A DNA stretch of 57,863 nt. It comes from Planctomycetota bacterium (GTDB lineage Bacteria; Planctomycetota; Phycisphaerae; SM23-33). The translations under genes were made by a program, and so were the position numbers. The notes under the pieces were generated by a model, which saw only the letters and a program-made list of their open reading frames with translations, was not told the DNA's origin and searched no databases. The stretch spans positions 1 to 57,863 of the forward strand of contig DAOVZK010000009.1 of assembly GCA_030635145.1 (NCBI GenBank), in the 5' to 3' direction. The first letter of the stretch is position 1, and every line of letters begins with the position of its first letter. Positions 20,024 through 29,066 of this stretch are shown here, one piece after another.

Positions 20024-23000
20024 TTATTTTTCCAGGACACTTTCGTATTCCGGTTCCTTGCCCAGCTCGGCTAGCAGGGCGTTAACCTCTTTTTTCATTT
20101 CGATAACTCGCCCTTCGCGAGTGATCATAAGTTTATTAAACCTCTCGACTTCAGCAAGTGTAGTTTTGAGTTTTTCCTCGTCCTGCTTGCGGTCAGTGAT
20201 GTCTCGAACCGTCGCTTGAACAACCTTTTTACCATCGAGTTCCATTATAGAGAGTAGTACCTCGGCTGGGAATTCCGTACCGTCAATCTTCTTATGTACC
20301 CATTCAAAGCGGTTGCTGCCTTCCTGCATCGCCTTGCCTATACGCTCATTGGCTAGTGTCATAGAGCCTGTTCCGCAAGGCTGAAATTCAGGTGATAACT
20401 CACCTGGATGTTTACCGCAAAAATCTTCCTGATCCTTGCACCCAAACATCTGTACCGTTGCCTCATTGCAATCAAAGAAACCTTTTTCGTTCAGTAGCAT
20501 TACGGCGTCTCTGGATGAATCATACAACGATCGGAATTTTACCTCCGCCCGCTTGCGATTCTCTTCCACTTGTTTTTGGAGCGTGATATCTTTCCACATG
20601 CAATACAGCTGTTGTTTACCGAACAAGGAAACCGGCATGAGTGATACTTCGACCGGGAATATCTCACCGTCTAATCTCTGATGTGCCCACTCGAATCGAT
20701 TGGAACCATTTTCATAGGCGGCGGCGATCATTTCGCCAGCCTTATCAAACGACGATCGACCGTCAGGTTGCGTTTCCGGTGAAAGCTCAGATGGATGGGT
20801 CATAAGCACCTGTTCCTTGTTCTTTGCCCTTAGCATCTCGACTGTCTTTTCGTTGCAATCTGTAAAGACCCCATCATCTATCAGTAACGTGGCATCCATG
20901 GAATTGTAGAAGGTGTGCATGAATTGCTTGTCACCCTCAAGTATTGCTTCTTCTGCCTTTCTGCGTTCGGTAACGTCCAAACCGACACCGAGAAGCCCCG
21001 CAACATTGCCATCTTTGTCGTATATTGCGGTAACGCACAGATTTACGGTCAAAAAAGTGCCATCTTTTCGGACATAGGTCCACTCGCGTTGCTCGCTGCC
21101 TTCTATCTTGGCTTTGGCGACAAAGGTTTCAAATCCTTCAATCGGGTGTCCAAGTTCTTCGCTTAGTTCCTTGCCGCGAGCGAGAACTTCTGATTCAAGG
21201 TGTAAAATTGCCGGGCTTTGTTTATTGGTCATTTCATCGGCGCTGTATCCGAGCATTTTCTCGGCCCCGCTGTTAAACAGCGTGATAAGACCATTTTTGT
21301 CGGTGGCGATGATCGAAACTTCGCTGGAAGCGTTAAGCACGCTCTGTAGCTGCTGGTTCGTGTTTTCGACTTCAAGCTCGGCCTGCTTGCGTTGGGTGGC
21401 ATCGTGGCCGAATCCTACAACCTCGGTAATGTTACCGTTTTCGTCTGATCTGTTGTTTGAATTCCAGGCGATTGTACGTTTAGCACCATCTTTTCTGGTT
21501 AGGGTCATCTCGTAGTCTTGAACTTCACCGCCGTCAAATTTCTTGAAAAGTTTCTCAACCTGCTCATACTCCTCACCGGGATAGAAGGTTTTCCACCAGT
21601 TTTTCCCAACAAGCTCTTGCTTGCTATATCCCGTGATTTGCTCCCCTGCGGGATTGATAAACGTGCAGATGCCGTCCTTTGAAATATTACAGATAATGGA
21701 GGATGTGTTGTTGATAATATTTGTCGAGAAATCACGTTCATGCTGCAACTGCTCCTTCGCATGCCTTTGGGCAGTGACGTCCAGACTTATACCGAGAAAT
21801 CCTATGATATTACCGCCATGGTCAAGTATTCGGGTAACGGTTAGGCTGACTATGATATGCGAACCATTTTTTTGGACGTAGGTCCATTCCCGCTGCTCGC
21901 TGCCTTCCAATGCTGGTTTGGTGGAGAAAACCTCAAATCCTTCGATAGGACGTCCAAGCTCCTCGGTTAGTTCCTTACCACGAGCTATGACCTCTGATTC
22001 CAGGTGGAAAATCCCCGGGGTTTGTTTGCCGATCATTTCCTCCGCGGTGTATCCGGTGAGTCGTTCGGCCCCGCTGTTAAACACCGTTATTCTTCCCTGA
22101 GGGTCAGCGGCGACAATCGCTACTTCGCTGGAAGCGTCGAAAATACCCTGAAGATTTTGGTTCGTCTCTTCTACAGCTTTTTCTATTTCCAGGCGTTGAG
22201 AGATGTCGGTTGAAGATATGGTTATACCGACTACTTTACCGTCTTCAATCATTGGACCGATGTTGTTGAGAGTCCATATCGTAACGCTCGAACCGGCAGG
22301 AACAATTCCCGTTTCCAGTTCAACGACATTACCCGTCTCAAATACTTCGTCAAAGGCCTTGCGGAAGGCTTGGTGGTCTTTTTCGGGTATGTGGTCAAAT
22401 GTATTTGTTCCGATCAGTTCCTCTACTGTGTAACCGGGCACCTCGCGGTTAATGTACGTAATCGTACCATCGCGTTGTACGTTGAGTATCCAGCCGGGTA
22501 CAGTACCCAGAATTGAACTTATTTTTGCCTCTCGCTGCTGCAGACGTGCTTGCTGCAGAATAATGCCCCGGTCGGTTCGCCGCAGTAGCACGTACAGGAA
22601 TCCCCACAGGGCAGCTACAAGAAGAATCGCTGCTCCTGCAACAAGGACAATCAACCGACTCGATGCTGCGACTGCAGCAGTGGTGTCATACAAAAATATC
22701 AGGTCACCGACCTCAGTGCCAGATACGTCGAATAGTGGCGTGACCATAACCCGCCATGACTTTTCATCGAAGTTTACTTCATTACCCAAGTGTCCGTGCA
22801 TGTGGTTTGCTTCACCTATAAAACGTCCAGCTTCATCATTGAGTTGCCCCGATGAATATATGATCACATCATCGGCAAAGCGATCCCAGTCGGTATTTCG
22901 GCCGAGCATAGCCATTCCGGATTCCCAATTTTTGCGATCCAGGGCATTTTTGCGGATGACAGCAGTAAGGTCGATATCATATTCATTGCTGATGTCGGCC

Positions 23001-23620
23001 AGCAGGTCTTCGATTTCCTTTCCCAGCTCCAGGTATCCGATCATGGTACCTCTGTAGTAGACTGGTGTTACGACGCGCAGCGTGAACGTACCGAGTTTGC
23101 CCAGTTCAATTCCGCTGACGGGTTTGCCAGTTCGTTCTGCCTCGACTGTAGTAAAGCGGGTAATAAGGTCTCCGCTTTTTTCGGGTTTGTGCAGCCGCAA
23201 CAAGTTAACTCGATCTGGCGTTTGAAAGTAAAAATGTGTGACACCGTACAGGGCCTGGAGTTGCGTGAAGGTCTTTCCGTAATACTCTAACAACTTTTCA
23301 CGGTCTTGATCCTTCAACATATATTTTAAATTATCATCACGGAGCAGAACATCTTCAAGGGCCTTCAACGCATCAGCCTGTTCGTTTAATCCGCGTTGCA
23401 GCTCCCGAGACGCTCCCTCGAGTATCTGTTGGCTGGAGCGATCCAGACTCTGTTTCTGCGAGTACTGCACGGCTAGCACAAATCCGGTGATCATGATTAA
23501 CAGTACGATCAGAAGTGGTATAAGCAAGCGGCGTTGCACAGGCCGGGCCGAGATGTTTGCTGTAGCTGAGTCAGTTTTTTGCTTGGTTGGGTTGGAATTA
23601 TTCATGATTTTATCTTTCAT
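20024..23620 (-). CDS. dCache/multi-PAS membrane sensor protein without an output domain
   Basis: 1198 aa. A cytoplasmic tail and TM (about 30-52) are followed by a large periplasmic double-Cache-like domain (about 55-325), a second TM (about 325-347), and six PAS domains starting near residues 363, 485, 627, 753, 900 and 1030. The protein ends in a coiled coil (about 1155-1198). I find no HisKA, GGDEF, EAL, HD-GYP or methyl-accepting domain. PAS2 and PAS4 are close copies of each other, as are PAS5 and PAS6. It lies 128 bp upstream of the hybrid kinase on the same strand, so it may act as a ligand-binding partner of that kinase through the coiled coil (inference). Start is uncertain: ATG at 23620 or 23605. 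Confidence 0.85.
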   Translation of the reverse strand: MKDKIMNNSNPTKQKTDSATANISARPVQRRLLIPLLIVLLIMITGFVLAVQYSQKQSLDRSSQQILEGASRELQRGLNEQADALKALEDVLLRDDNLKYMLKDQDREKLLEYYGKTFTQLQALYGVTHFYFQTPDRVNLLRLHKPEKSGDLITRFTTVEAERTGKPVSGIELGKLGTFTLRVVTPVYYRGTMIGYLELGKEIEDLLADISNEYDIDLTAVIRKNALDRKNWESGMAMLGRNTDWDRFADDVIIYSSGQLNDEAGRFIGEANHMHGHLGNEVNFDEKSWRVMVTPLFDVSGTEVGDLIFLYDTTAAVAASSRLIVLVAGAAILLVAALWGFLYVLLRRTDRGIILQQARLQQREAKISSILGTVPGWILNVQRDGTITYINREVPGYTVEELIGTNTFDHIPEKDHQAFRKAFDEVFETGNVVELETGIVPAGSSVTIWTLNNIGPMIEDGKVVGITISSTDISQRLEIEKAVEETNQNLQGIFDASSEVAIVAADPQGRITVFNSGAERLTGYTAEEMIGKQTPGIFHLESEVIARGKELTEELGRPIEGFEVFSTKPALEGSEQREWTYVQKNGSHIIVSLTVTRILDHGGNIIGFLGISLDVTAQRHAKEQLQHERDFSTNIINNTSSIICNISKDGICTFINPAGEQITGYSKQELVGKNWWKTFYPGEEYEQVEKLFKKFDGGEVQDYEMTLTRKDGAKRTIAWNSNNRSDENGNITEVVGFGHDATQRKQAELEVENTNQQLQSVLNASSEVSIIATDKNGLITLFNSGAEKMLGYSADEMTNKQSPAILHLESEVLARGKELSEELGHPIEGFETFVAKAKIEGSEQREWTYVRKDGTFLTVNLCVTAIYDKDGNVAGLLGVGLDVTERRKAEEAILEGDKQFMHTFYNSMDATLLIDDGVFTDCNEKTVEMLRAKNKEQVLMTHPSELSPETQPDGRSSFDKAGEMIAAAYENGSNRFEWAHQRLDGEIFPVEVSLMPVSLFGKQQLYCMWKDITLQKQVEENRKRAEVKFRSLYDSSRDAVMLLNEKGFFDCNEATVQMFGCKDQEDFCGKHPGELSPEFQPCGTGSMTLANERIGKAMQEGSNRFEWVHKKIDGTEFPAEVLLSIMELDGKKVVQATVRDITDRKQDEEKLKTTLAEVERFNKLMITREGRVIEMKKEVNALLAELGKEPEYESVLEK

Positions 23621-24072
23621 AGTCTGTAATGCTAGTCACAGTTGCTCTAGTTGTCAGGATGCTTTCGTATTTCGGGCTCCAAATAGAATTATAGCGTGTC
23701 AGCCCCGGCAAGCGGCGGCAATGGGGGCGTAAAAAGGCAATGGGAGTGGTTCCACGGAATTGTGGTTCCAAGTTTGAGGTTTGTCTTTCAAACATATTTA
23801 TATTCCTTCCACACCCAGCCCTGGACTCTAAGTCCAGATGCTCCGCACACCAGTTCGGTCATATAAACTCTCAACAACTGTTAAACCTCGACACTGGTAT
23901 ATCGGAGGGCAATAAAGGATAATTTAAGGTAAAGCGACTTTTTTACTGTGATTTTCCGGAATGGTATGGTGTTTGGATAATTATCGGGGGCGATCACTTC
24001 CACATTTGCCACCTCCGGTGTAATGTGATAGACTTTCGTTTCAGAGTATTGAAAAGTTGAAAGTGGAGACTC
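23621..24072. other. Divergent intergenic region between PAS sensor and murA
   Basis: No supported gene. It should contain promoters for both neighbours; no box matched well enough to call. The murA ATG is preceded by GTGGAG at 4 nt spacing. A long minus-strand frame through here and murA is a shadow of murA. Confidence 0.5.
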
Positions 24073-25338
24073 ATGGATAAATTCGTAATTCAGGGCGGAA
24101 CGCAATTGCGTGGTGATGTTACTGTCAGCGGTGCCAAAAACGCTGCGCTTCCGATACTTGCCGCGACGCTGCTGACCGATGCGCCGGTAGTTTTGCACGG
24201 TATTCCGAACCTTGCCGATCTTACTGCCATGTGCGAGTTGCTTGGGGATTTGGGCGTTTCGATATCTCGCGAAAACAGCACCACCCTGCGTTGCCAGGTG
24301 CAAAGCACCGACAATTCTCATGCCTGTTACGATCGCGTGCGAAAGATGCGTGGTAGTATTTGCGTGCTTGGCCCGATGCTGGCGCGGCGGGGTTATGCTC
24401 GTGTGGGAATGCCCGGTGGTTGCGTGATCGGCTCTCGGCCGATAGACCTGCACCTTCGCGGGCTGCGGGCGTTGGGGGCCGAAATCGAACTTGACGGCGG
24501 TGACATTATCGCCAAAACCGACCGGCTGCGCGGGGCGAGTGTCTTTATGGGCGGCCCCTTCGGGTCTACGGTGCTGGGAACCGCGAACGTTCTCATGGCT
24601 GCCGTGTTGGCCGAGGGTGTAACGATTATCGAGTCGGCTGCCTGCGAACCGGAAGTCGAAGATCTTGTCGACGTGCTCAACGCCATGGGTGCGAAGATTA
24701 CCGGTGGTGGCACGTCGCGATTGATTATCGAGGGCGTGCGCGAACTTGGCGGTGTGGAGCATACGATTATCCCGGATCGCATCGAGGCGGGGACGTTTAT
24801 GATGGCTGCCGCGATTACCGGCGGTGAGGTTAACGTCCGCAATGCACGCATCGACCACCTCTACGCCGTCGTCGATAAGCTCCGCGACGCCGGGTTGCAT
24901 GTCGAAAGCGCGGGGGGAGGCTTGACGGTTGCGGCGGGTCAAAGGCTGACTCCGGTCGACGTTACGACGCATCCGTATCCCGGATTTCCGACCGACCTGC
25001 AAGCCCAACTGATGGCGCTGCTCTGCCTCGTCGACGGAAACAGTGCGATCATCGAAAAGATTTTTCCCGACCGCTACATGCACATGGCCGAGCTTCTCCG
25101 CCTCGGTGCCAACATCCGCAAAGAAGGCCCCGTTGCGATTATTACTGGCGTGGAGAGTTTCGTGGGTGCCCCGGTGATGGCGAGTGATTTGCGGGCGTCG
25201 GCGGCGTTGGTGTTGGCGGGCATGGCGGGGCGTGGGGAGACAGAAGTCCGCCGCGTGTACCACATCGACCGTGGATACGAACGCATCGAAGAAAAGCTCC
25301 GCCCGCTCGGCGCAAAAATCCAACGCACGAAAGAGTAA
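24073..25338 (+). CDS. murA: UDP-N-acetylglucosamine 1-carboxyvinyltransferase
   Basis: First committed step of peptidoglycan synthesis: transfer of enolpyruvate from PEP to UDP-GlcNAc, in the cytoplasm. The 421-aa length matches the family. Visible are the N-terminal AKNAALP (K22, N23) and the active-site loop RVGMPGGCVIGSRPIDLH, with the catalytic Cys at residue 117. A Cys here, rather than Asp, predicts fosfomycin sensitivity at the target level. Later motifs include RIEAGTFM, PYPGFPTDLQAQ and DRYMH. Presence of MurA implies a peptidoglycan precursor pathway, relevant if the host is a planctomycete. Confidence 0.97.
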   Translation: MDKFVIQGGTQLRGDVTVSGAKNAALPILAATLLTDAPVVLHGIPNLADLTAMCELLGDLGVSISRENSTTLRCQVQSTDNSHACYDRVRKMRGSICVLGPMLARRGYARVGMPGGCVIGSRPIDLHLRGLRALGAEIELDGGDIIAKTDRLRGASVFMGGPFGSTVLGTANVLMAAVLAEGVTIIESAACEPEVEDLVDVLNAMGAKITGGGTSRLIIEGVRELGGVEHTIIPDRIEAGTFMMAAAITGGEVNVRNARIDHLYAVVDKLRDAGLHVESAGGGLTVAAGQRLTPVDVTTHPYPGFPTDLQAQLMALLCLVDGNSAIIEKIFPDRYMHMAELLRLGANIRKEGPVAIITGVESFVGAPVMASDLRASAALVLAGMAGRGETEVRRVYHIDRGYERIEEKLRPLGAKIQRTKE

Positions 25339-25386
25339 CCCCGGCTGCGAATTTTTCCACGGTGAGCTATGTGTATAAGGGAAGAA

Positions 25387-25815
25387 ATGAATATTGAAAT
25401 CAGACAGGCTGTCTTGGCGGATGCAAATCAGATATTTTCTCTGGTCGAGAGCTTTGCCACGTCCTTCAAGCCGGAAAGAAAAGCGTTCAACCATTCGTTG
25501 CGACATTTGCTTCAAGACGATTCTGTTCTTATGAATGTTTCTGTGTGTGAAAACGAAATTGTTGCATACTGTCTTGCTTTCGATCATTATGCCTTGTATG
25601 CAAACGGACGCGTGACTTGGGTGGAAGAAATTATGGTTCGCGAGGATCTGCGTGGAAAGGGGATTGGCAAGAATCATATGAAATCGGTTGAGAAGTGGGC
25701 CGTCTCAAGGAAATCCAAACTCATCGGCCTTGCCACACGCCGTGCCGCCCCCTTTTACGAAGCAATTGGATATGAGGACTCTGCAATATTCTTTAAAAAA
25801 ACGCCAGAGAGTTAA
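25387..25815 (+). CDS. GNAT family N-acetyltransferase
   Basis: 142-aa single-domain acetyltransferase. The acetyl-CoA binding motif A is VREDLRGKGIGKNHMKSVEKWA (R/Q-x-x-G-x-G/A pattern: RGKGIG), preceded by the strand WVEEIMV and followed by the C-terminal AAPFYEAIGYE, a usual GNAT end. The start at 25387 has AAGG 6 nt upstream; an ATG at 25369 is the alternative. The substrate cannot be told. It lies 48 bp after murA and may be read with it. Confidence 0.8.
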   Translation: MNIEIRQAVLADANQIFSLVESFATSFKPERKAFNHSLRHLLQDDSVLMNVSVCENEIVAYCLAFDHYALYANGRVTWVEEIMVREDLRGKGIGKNHMKSVEKWAVSRKSKLIGLATRRAAPFYEAIGYEDSAIFFKKTPES

Positions 25816-25884
25816 GGCAATCGTTGCGAGGGTCTTGCCTTCATCATTGGACATTTCGCCAGCCGCGGGGCGCGGCCAGCCCGG

Positions 25885-26316
25885 CTATCCGGCGGTGATG
25901 TATTTTCCGAGCTGCTCGATGGTGAATTCATGATCCGAAATGATCTGCCGCACCACGTCGCCGATACTCACGACCCCGACCAGTTCGTCGTTTTCCATGA
26001 CCGGTAAATGCCGCACATGTTTGGCGGTCATCAGGGCCATGCAGTTTTCGATGTTGTCGGTCGGTTCCACGGAAATCACGTTCGGCGTCATCAGCTCGCT
26101 GATGGTGGTCTCCCTGGAAAACTTGCCCTTGAGCACCACCTTCCGCGCGTAATCACGCTCCGAAAAGATTCCGACCATCTCGTCCTGATCCAGCACCACC
26201 AAGGCCCCGATGTCCTCGTCGGCCATCAGCTGCAGGGCCTCATATGCAGTGGCCTCCGGGTCAATAGACCAAATCTCGCAGCCCTTGGCCCTTAAGAGTT
26301 CTCGTACAGTTGCCAT
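25885..26316 (-). CDS. CBS-domain-pair protein
   Basis: 143 aa made of two CBS motifs and nothing else (IDPEATAYEALQLMADEDIGALVV... and VEPTDNIENCMALMTAKHVRHLPV...GVVSIGDVVRQII). Such stand-alone Bateman modules bind adenine nucleotides and regulate partner proteins; the partner is unknown. GGAGAAG lies 6 nt upstream of the ATG. It is convergent with the acetyltransferase and divergent from the dehydrogenase. Confidence 0.88.
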   Translation of the reverse strand: MATVRELLRAKGCEIWSIDPEATAYEALQLMADEDIGALVVLDQDEMVGIFSERDYARKVVLKGKFSRETTISELMTPNVISVEPTDNIENCMALMTAKHVRHLPVMENDELVGVVSIGDVVRQIISDHEFTIEQLGKYITAG

Positions 26317-26640
26317 GACATGCTTCTCCCTTCTCCAAATAAATGGAAATAACCACCCAATATGATAATTACCACCCGGTAACCATCTACTGTAATATTA
26401 GGTTTTGATGGGAGGGGCGGCCACTGTTTTTGAAATTTTTACAGATTTGGCGAGGTAGGGGACTTACCTTACATAGCTGACCGCGGTGAAAACGCGGCCG
26501 ATTCAATCTCGCAGATGGCGTTTGCATTCTTGATTCTTGCGAGACGTTGGTCTACATTAGGCGGCATGTCGTGTGAGACTACTACAGCAGGTAGGGTCGG
26601 CCACCCACCACAGGTGAGTTTTGAATTTTTGGAGTTTTTT
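26317..26640. other. Intergenic region between CBS protein and dehydrogenase
   Basis: No supported ORF apart from an unlikely N-terminal extension of the dehydrogenase. A CCGCG/CGCGG hairpin lies near 26480. A possible sigma70 promoter reads TTGATT-N17-TACATT at about 26530-26558. A fragment of the GTAGGGTCGGCC repeat is at 26591. Confidence 0.4.
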
Positions 26641-27624
26641 ATGAATGATATGAGTGCGATGAGTGATAGTAATTGTAAAAAAAGTGAAAAGCCGGTGATC
26701 GTAGTTTCCGAGCAGCTGAAGGAAAAGGCGATGGACTTGCTCTGTGCCGAGGCCGTCGTGATTGAGTCGACGCCTGAGGATGTGCTTGACGTTATCGGCC
26801 AGGCCGACGGGCTGGTCGTGCGAACTTACACGCAGGTTAACGAGGAATTGCTGGATCGCGCGAAGAAGTTGAAGGTTGTCGGCAGGGCGGGGGTGGCGTT
26901 GGATAATATCAACGTCCCGCTGTGCCGCTCGCGCGGTGTAGAGGTTGTCCACACGCCCGAGGCAAACACGCTGGCCGTCGTCGATTACGCAATTCGCATG
27001 ATAATCGAAATGAACCGCAAGTTTTGGCCGCTGGCCGGTTACGTTGCACCCGAAAAATTCCACGAAATCCGCAAGCAGAATTTCGGGCGGTTTCTCGCGG
27101 ACATGACATTGGGCATCATCGGTTGCGGGCGAATCGGCAGCAGGGTGGGGCGGGCAGCGGCAGCCCTGGGAATGCGGGTGCTCTACAACGACATTCTCGA
27201 CATCGAGCTAGACTACCCCGCCGAGTCCGTCGACAAAGATTATCTCTACGCCAACAGCGACGTCGTTACGATTCACCTTCCCGTAACCGACCTGACGCGA
27301 AAAATCATCAACGCCGAGGCGCTCGCGAAATTCAAAGACGGCGCACAGCTCATCAACGCCGCCCGCGGCGCCTGTGTAGACTACGCCGCATTGGGGGCAT
27401 CGCTGCGAAACGGAAAAATCGGCTTTGCCGTTATCGACTGCCACGACCCCGAACCCATGCCGGAAGATTATCCGCTGTTCGGGCTGAAAAATGTGATCCT
27501 CACCCCGCATACCGCCGCCTGCGTGCCGAAGGCAAAGGAAAATATGTCAATGGTCGTCACCGATGTGCTGAAAGTCTGCAACGGCGAGGCACCGGAGTTC
27601 CCGGCCCTTGAAGGGAGCTATTAG
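26641..27624 (+). CDS. D-isomer-specific 2-hydroxyacid dehydrogenase (3-phosphoglycerate dehydrogenase-like)
   Basis: NAD-dependent oxidoreductase, 327 aa from the ATG at 26641, chosen because GGAG sits 6 nt upstream and the protein alignment begins soon after; an upstream ATG at 26515 would add 42 unlikely residues. The Rossmann fold is GIIGCGRIGSRVGRAAAALGM with the acidic D after the second strand. Catalytic residues: Arg in NAARGACVDYAAL, the acidic residue in DPEPMPEDYPLF, and His in TPHTAAC. The substrate-domain motif KVVGRAGVALDNIN is close to SerA proteins. It lacks the C-terminal regulatory ACT region of long PGDH forms, so serine synthesis is likely but not certain. Confidence 0.85.
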   Translation: MNDMSAMSDSNCKKSEKPVIVVSEQLKEKAMDLLCAEAVVIESTPEDVLDVIGQADGLVVRTYTQVNEELLDRAKKLKVVGRAGVALDNINVPLCRSRGVEVVHTPEANTLAVVDYAIRMIIEMNRKFWPLAGYVAPEKFHEIRKQNFGRFLADMTLGIIGCGRIGSRVGRAAAALGMRVLYNDILDIELDYPAESVDKDYLYANSDVVTIHLPVTDLTRKIINAEALAKFKDGAQLINAARGACVDYAALGASLRNGKIGFAVIDCHDPEPMPEDYPLFGLKNVILTPHTAACVPKAKENMSMVVTDVLKVCNGEAPEFPALEGSY

Positions 27625-27754
27625 GTAGAATTAGGAGGCAATAGGCATTAGGCCATTGGCTGCGATTGCGGACGAATATGTTATGGAAAACAAACTGGAT
27701 ACTTGAACTAAGGATTGGTAGAATCTGGATGTTGAGAGTACGGGAGATTCAAAA

Positions 27755-28054
27755 ATGTCTGTTCATATTAAAATTGACAAGCTTAAACTCGCCGAGTTTT
27801 GCCGGATGAACCATATCCATCAGCTGTCGCTGTTTGGGTCTGTTTTGCGTGATGACTTTCGTGCAGAGAGTGACGTGGATGTGCTGGTTGAATTTGACAT
27901 TGACCACGTCCCAGGTTTGTTTGGCATGGCGCGTTTGGAAACTCAGTTGTCCGAACTGTTCGGCAGAAAAGTCGATCTACGTACGCCAGAAGACCTAAGC
28001 CGCTATTTTCGCACCGAGGTAATCGCCAACGCAGAGGTGCAGTATGCAGCGTGA
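27755..28054 (+). CDS. mntA: MntA-type minimal nucleotidyltransferase antitoxin
   Basis: 99-aa MNT-domain protein. The catalytic signature GS-X10-DxD is complete: G28 S29 and D40-V-D42, within GSVLRDDF and SDVDVLVEF. In characterised type VII pairs such an enzyme adenylylates a tyrosine in HepT and so neutralises it. The downstream hepT overlaps by 11 nt, the usual coupled arrangement. GGGAG lies 9 nt before the ATG. Confidence 0.88.
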   Translation: MSVHIKIDKLKLAEFCRMNHIHQLSLFGSVLRDDFRAESDVDVLVEFDIDHVPGLFGMARLETQLSELFGRKVDLRTPEDLSRYFRTEVIANAEVQYAA

Positions 28055-28382
28055 TGATTGTATCCGTTTGCACCACATGCTCGATGCTGCCCGCGATGCC
28101 GTGGGATTTGCACGAGACAAAAAGAGGGAGGGCCTCGATTCTGACCGCCAGTTGGTAATGGCGGTTGTAAAATGTGTCGAAATTATCGGCGAAGCTGCCA
28201 GCCAGGTTTCAGCGGAAACACGCGATACGATTCCCAGCCTTCCGTGGGGTGACATGATAAACATGCGGCATAGGCTTGTTCACGCTTATTATGACATTAA
28301 CCTGAACGTCGTTTGGGCCACGATTCAGGAAGACCTTCCATCGCTCATCAAGGCCCTTGAAGCAATTCCAGATTTGAATTAG
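28044..28382 (+). CDS. hepT: HepT-like (DUF86) HEPN toxin
   Basis: 112-aa HEPN ribonuclease-type toxin. The RX4HXY motif is intact: R75-H76RLV-H80-A-Y82. Tyr82 is the residue modified by MntA in known systems. Helical, with the [15 protein letters not shown] and [18 protein letters not shown] segments typical of DUF86. All key residues of both partners are present, so the pair is probably functional. Confidence 0.88.
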   Translation: MQRDDCIRLHHMLDAARDAVGFARDKKREGLDSDRQLVMAVVKCVEIIGEAASQVSAETRDTIPSLPWGDMINMRHRLVHAYYDINLNVVWATIQEDLPSLIKALEAIPDLN

Positions 28383-28469
28383 AAATCGCAAGAGCTGAAA
28401 TCATCAAGCCGGGCCTTGCCATGTGAGAAACAAAATCGTCGCCGAGTCATAAAATCCGGAGAAAAAGGG

Positions 28470-28497
28470 TTGACAACTCTTTGTGCGGGCATAGAAT
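28470..28497 (+). promoter_or_regulatory. Strong sigma70-type promoter
   Basis: TTGACA (28470-28475), 16-bp spacer, TAGAAT (28492-28497). The -35 matches perfectly and the -10 has one mismatch. No coding gene follows for 600 bp; the transcript would start near 28505 and run through a highly structured stretch. Confidence 0.65.
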
Positions 28498-28504
28498 AGC
28501 TCGT

Positions 28505-28832
28505 TCCGATTCTTGTAATTGGTAGATAGCGTCTTTCGTTCGCATGGAGCGACCCCGGTATGATGTTAAAAAACCGCGGGAATGGGCAGGTGAGGTTGCG
28601 GCCGCCTGCTTAGGCTTCCGGACGAAACCACAGCCGCATTTTTTGCATAGAGGCAGTTTCAAAATCTGTTTTCGTCGCGAGGCCGAAAAGCCCGTCTGCG
28701 GTGGAAACACGTTTTTGAAAAAGCCTCGACGCGAGGTTTTGCATCTGGTAGCGAGAAAGACGCCGCCGCCAGCTGCCTGCGATATAGAAAAGTCCATAGG
28801 CCACACGGTTTGGTAATTTGTGGTGTTTTTTT
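28505..28832 (+). ncRNA. Candidate structured non-coding RNA, family unknown
   Basis: Bounded by a good promoter and a terminator-like hairpin. A long-range stem closes the core: GCGTCTTTC (28529-28537) pairs with GAAAGACGC (28755-28763), extended by CGC (28541-28543) with GCG (28751-28753). Inside are CCCCGGT (28553-28559) with ACCG-c-GGG (28573-28580), GCAGG (28586-28590) with CCTGC (28605-28609), and a GGC-CGAAAA-GCC loop near 28681. I compared it from memory with tmRNA, RNase P RNA, SRP RNA and 6S RNA and saw none of their conserved cores. ORFs exist on both strands (28544-28816 plus, 28447-28806 minus) but resemble nothing known to me. Confidence 0.45.
28801..28832 (+). terminator. Rho-independent terminator-like hairpin
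   Basis: CCACA (28801-28805) pairs with TGTGG (28819-28823) across a 13-nt loop and is followed closely by seven T (28826-28832). The stem is short, so strength is uncertain. Confidence 0.45.
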
Positions 28833-28959
28833 GGATATTTTGTATGTATCGGGTTTTTCCGAATCCGGCCGGTTTTGGTTTGAACGGTATCCGCTGAGGT
28901 ATTGTGGGTTTTACCCGAACCCAAAGCGGTTTTGATTTTGTAGAGTTTTTAGTTAAAAA

Positions 28960-29031
28960 TACCCGGTGGTGTAATCGGCAACACAGAAGTTTTTGGTACT
29001 TCCGTTCCAGGTTCGAGTCCTGGCCGGGTAA
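28960..29031 (+). tRNA. tRNA-Gln (anticodon UUG)
   Basis: Full cloverleaf by hand: acceptor TACCCGG/CCGGGTA (7 bp), D-arm GTGT/ACAC, anticodon stem GAAGT/ACTTC with loop TTTTGGT (anticodon TTG, reading CAA), 4-nt variable loop, T-arm CCAGG-TTCGAGT-CCTGG, discriminator A. 72 nt. CCA is not encoded. Confidence 0.95.
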
Positions 29032-29066
29032 TTTTGGCGTAGCATTTTAGTATTAGTAACGAGACG

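Noticed and set aside
23881-25677. 598-aa minus-strand open frame opposite murA
   Set aside because: It is the antisense of murA and the acetyltransferase start; composition is His/Arg/Thr-rich shadow sequence and no family is recognisable.
28447-28816. Overlapping ORFs of 90 aa (plus) and 119 aa (minus)
   Set aside because: No ribosome site of note, no recognisable domain, and strong RNA structure; kept as an alternative explanation only.
28505-28832. tmRNA, RNase P RNA, SRP RNA or 6S RNA
   Set aside because: No tRNA-like end, no GAGGAAAGTCC core, no GGAAGGAAGCAG-type loop, and folding does not follow the 6S pattern.
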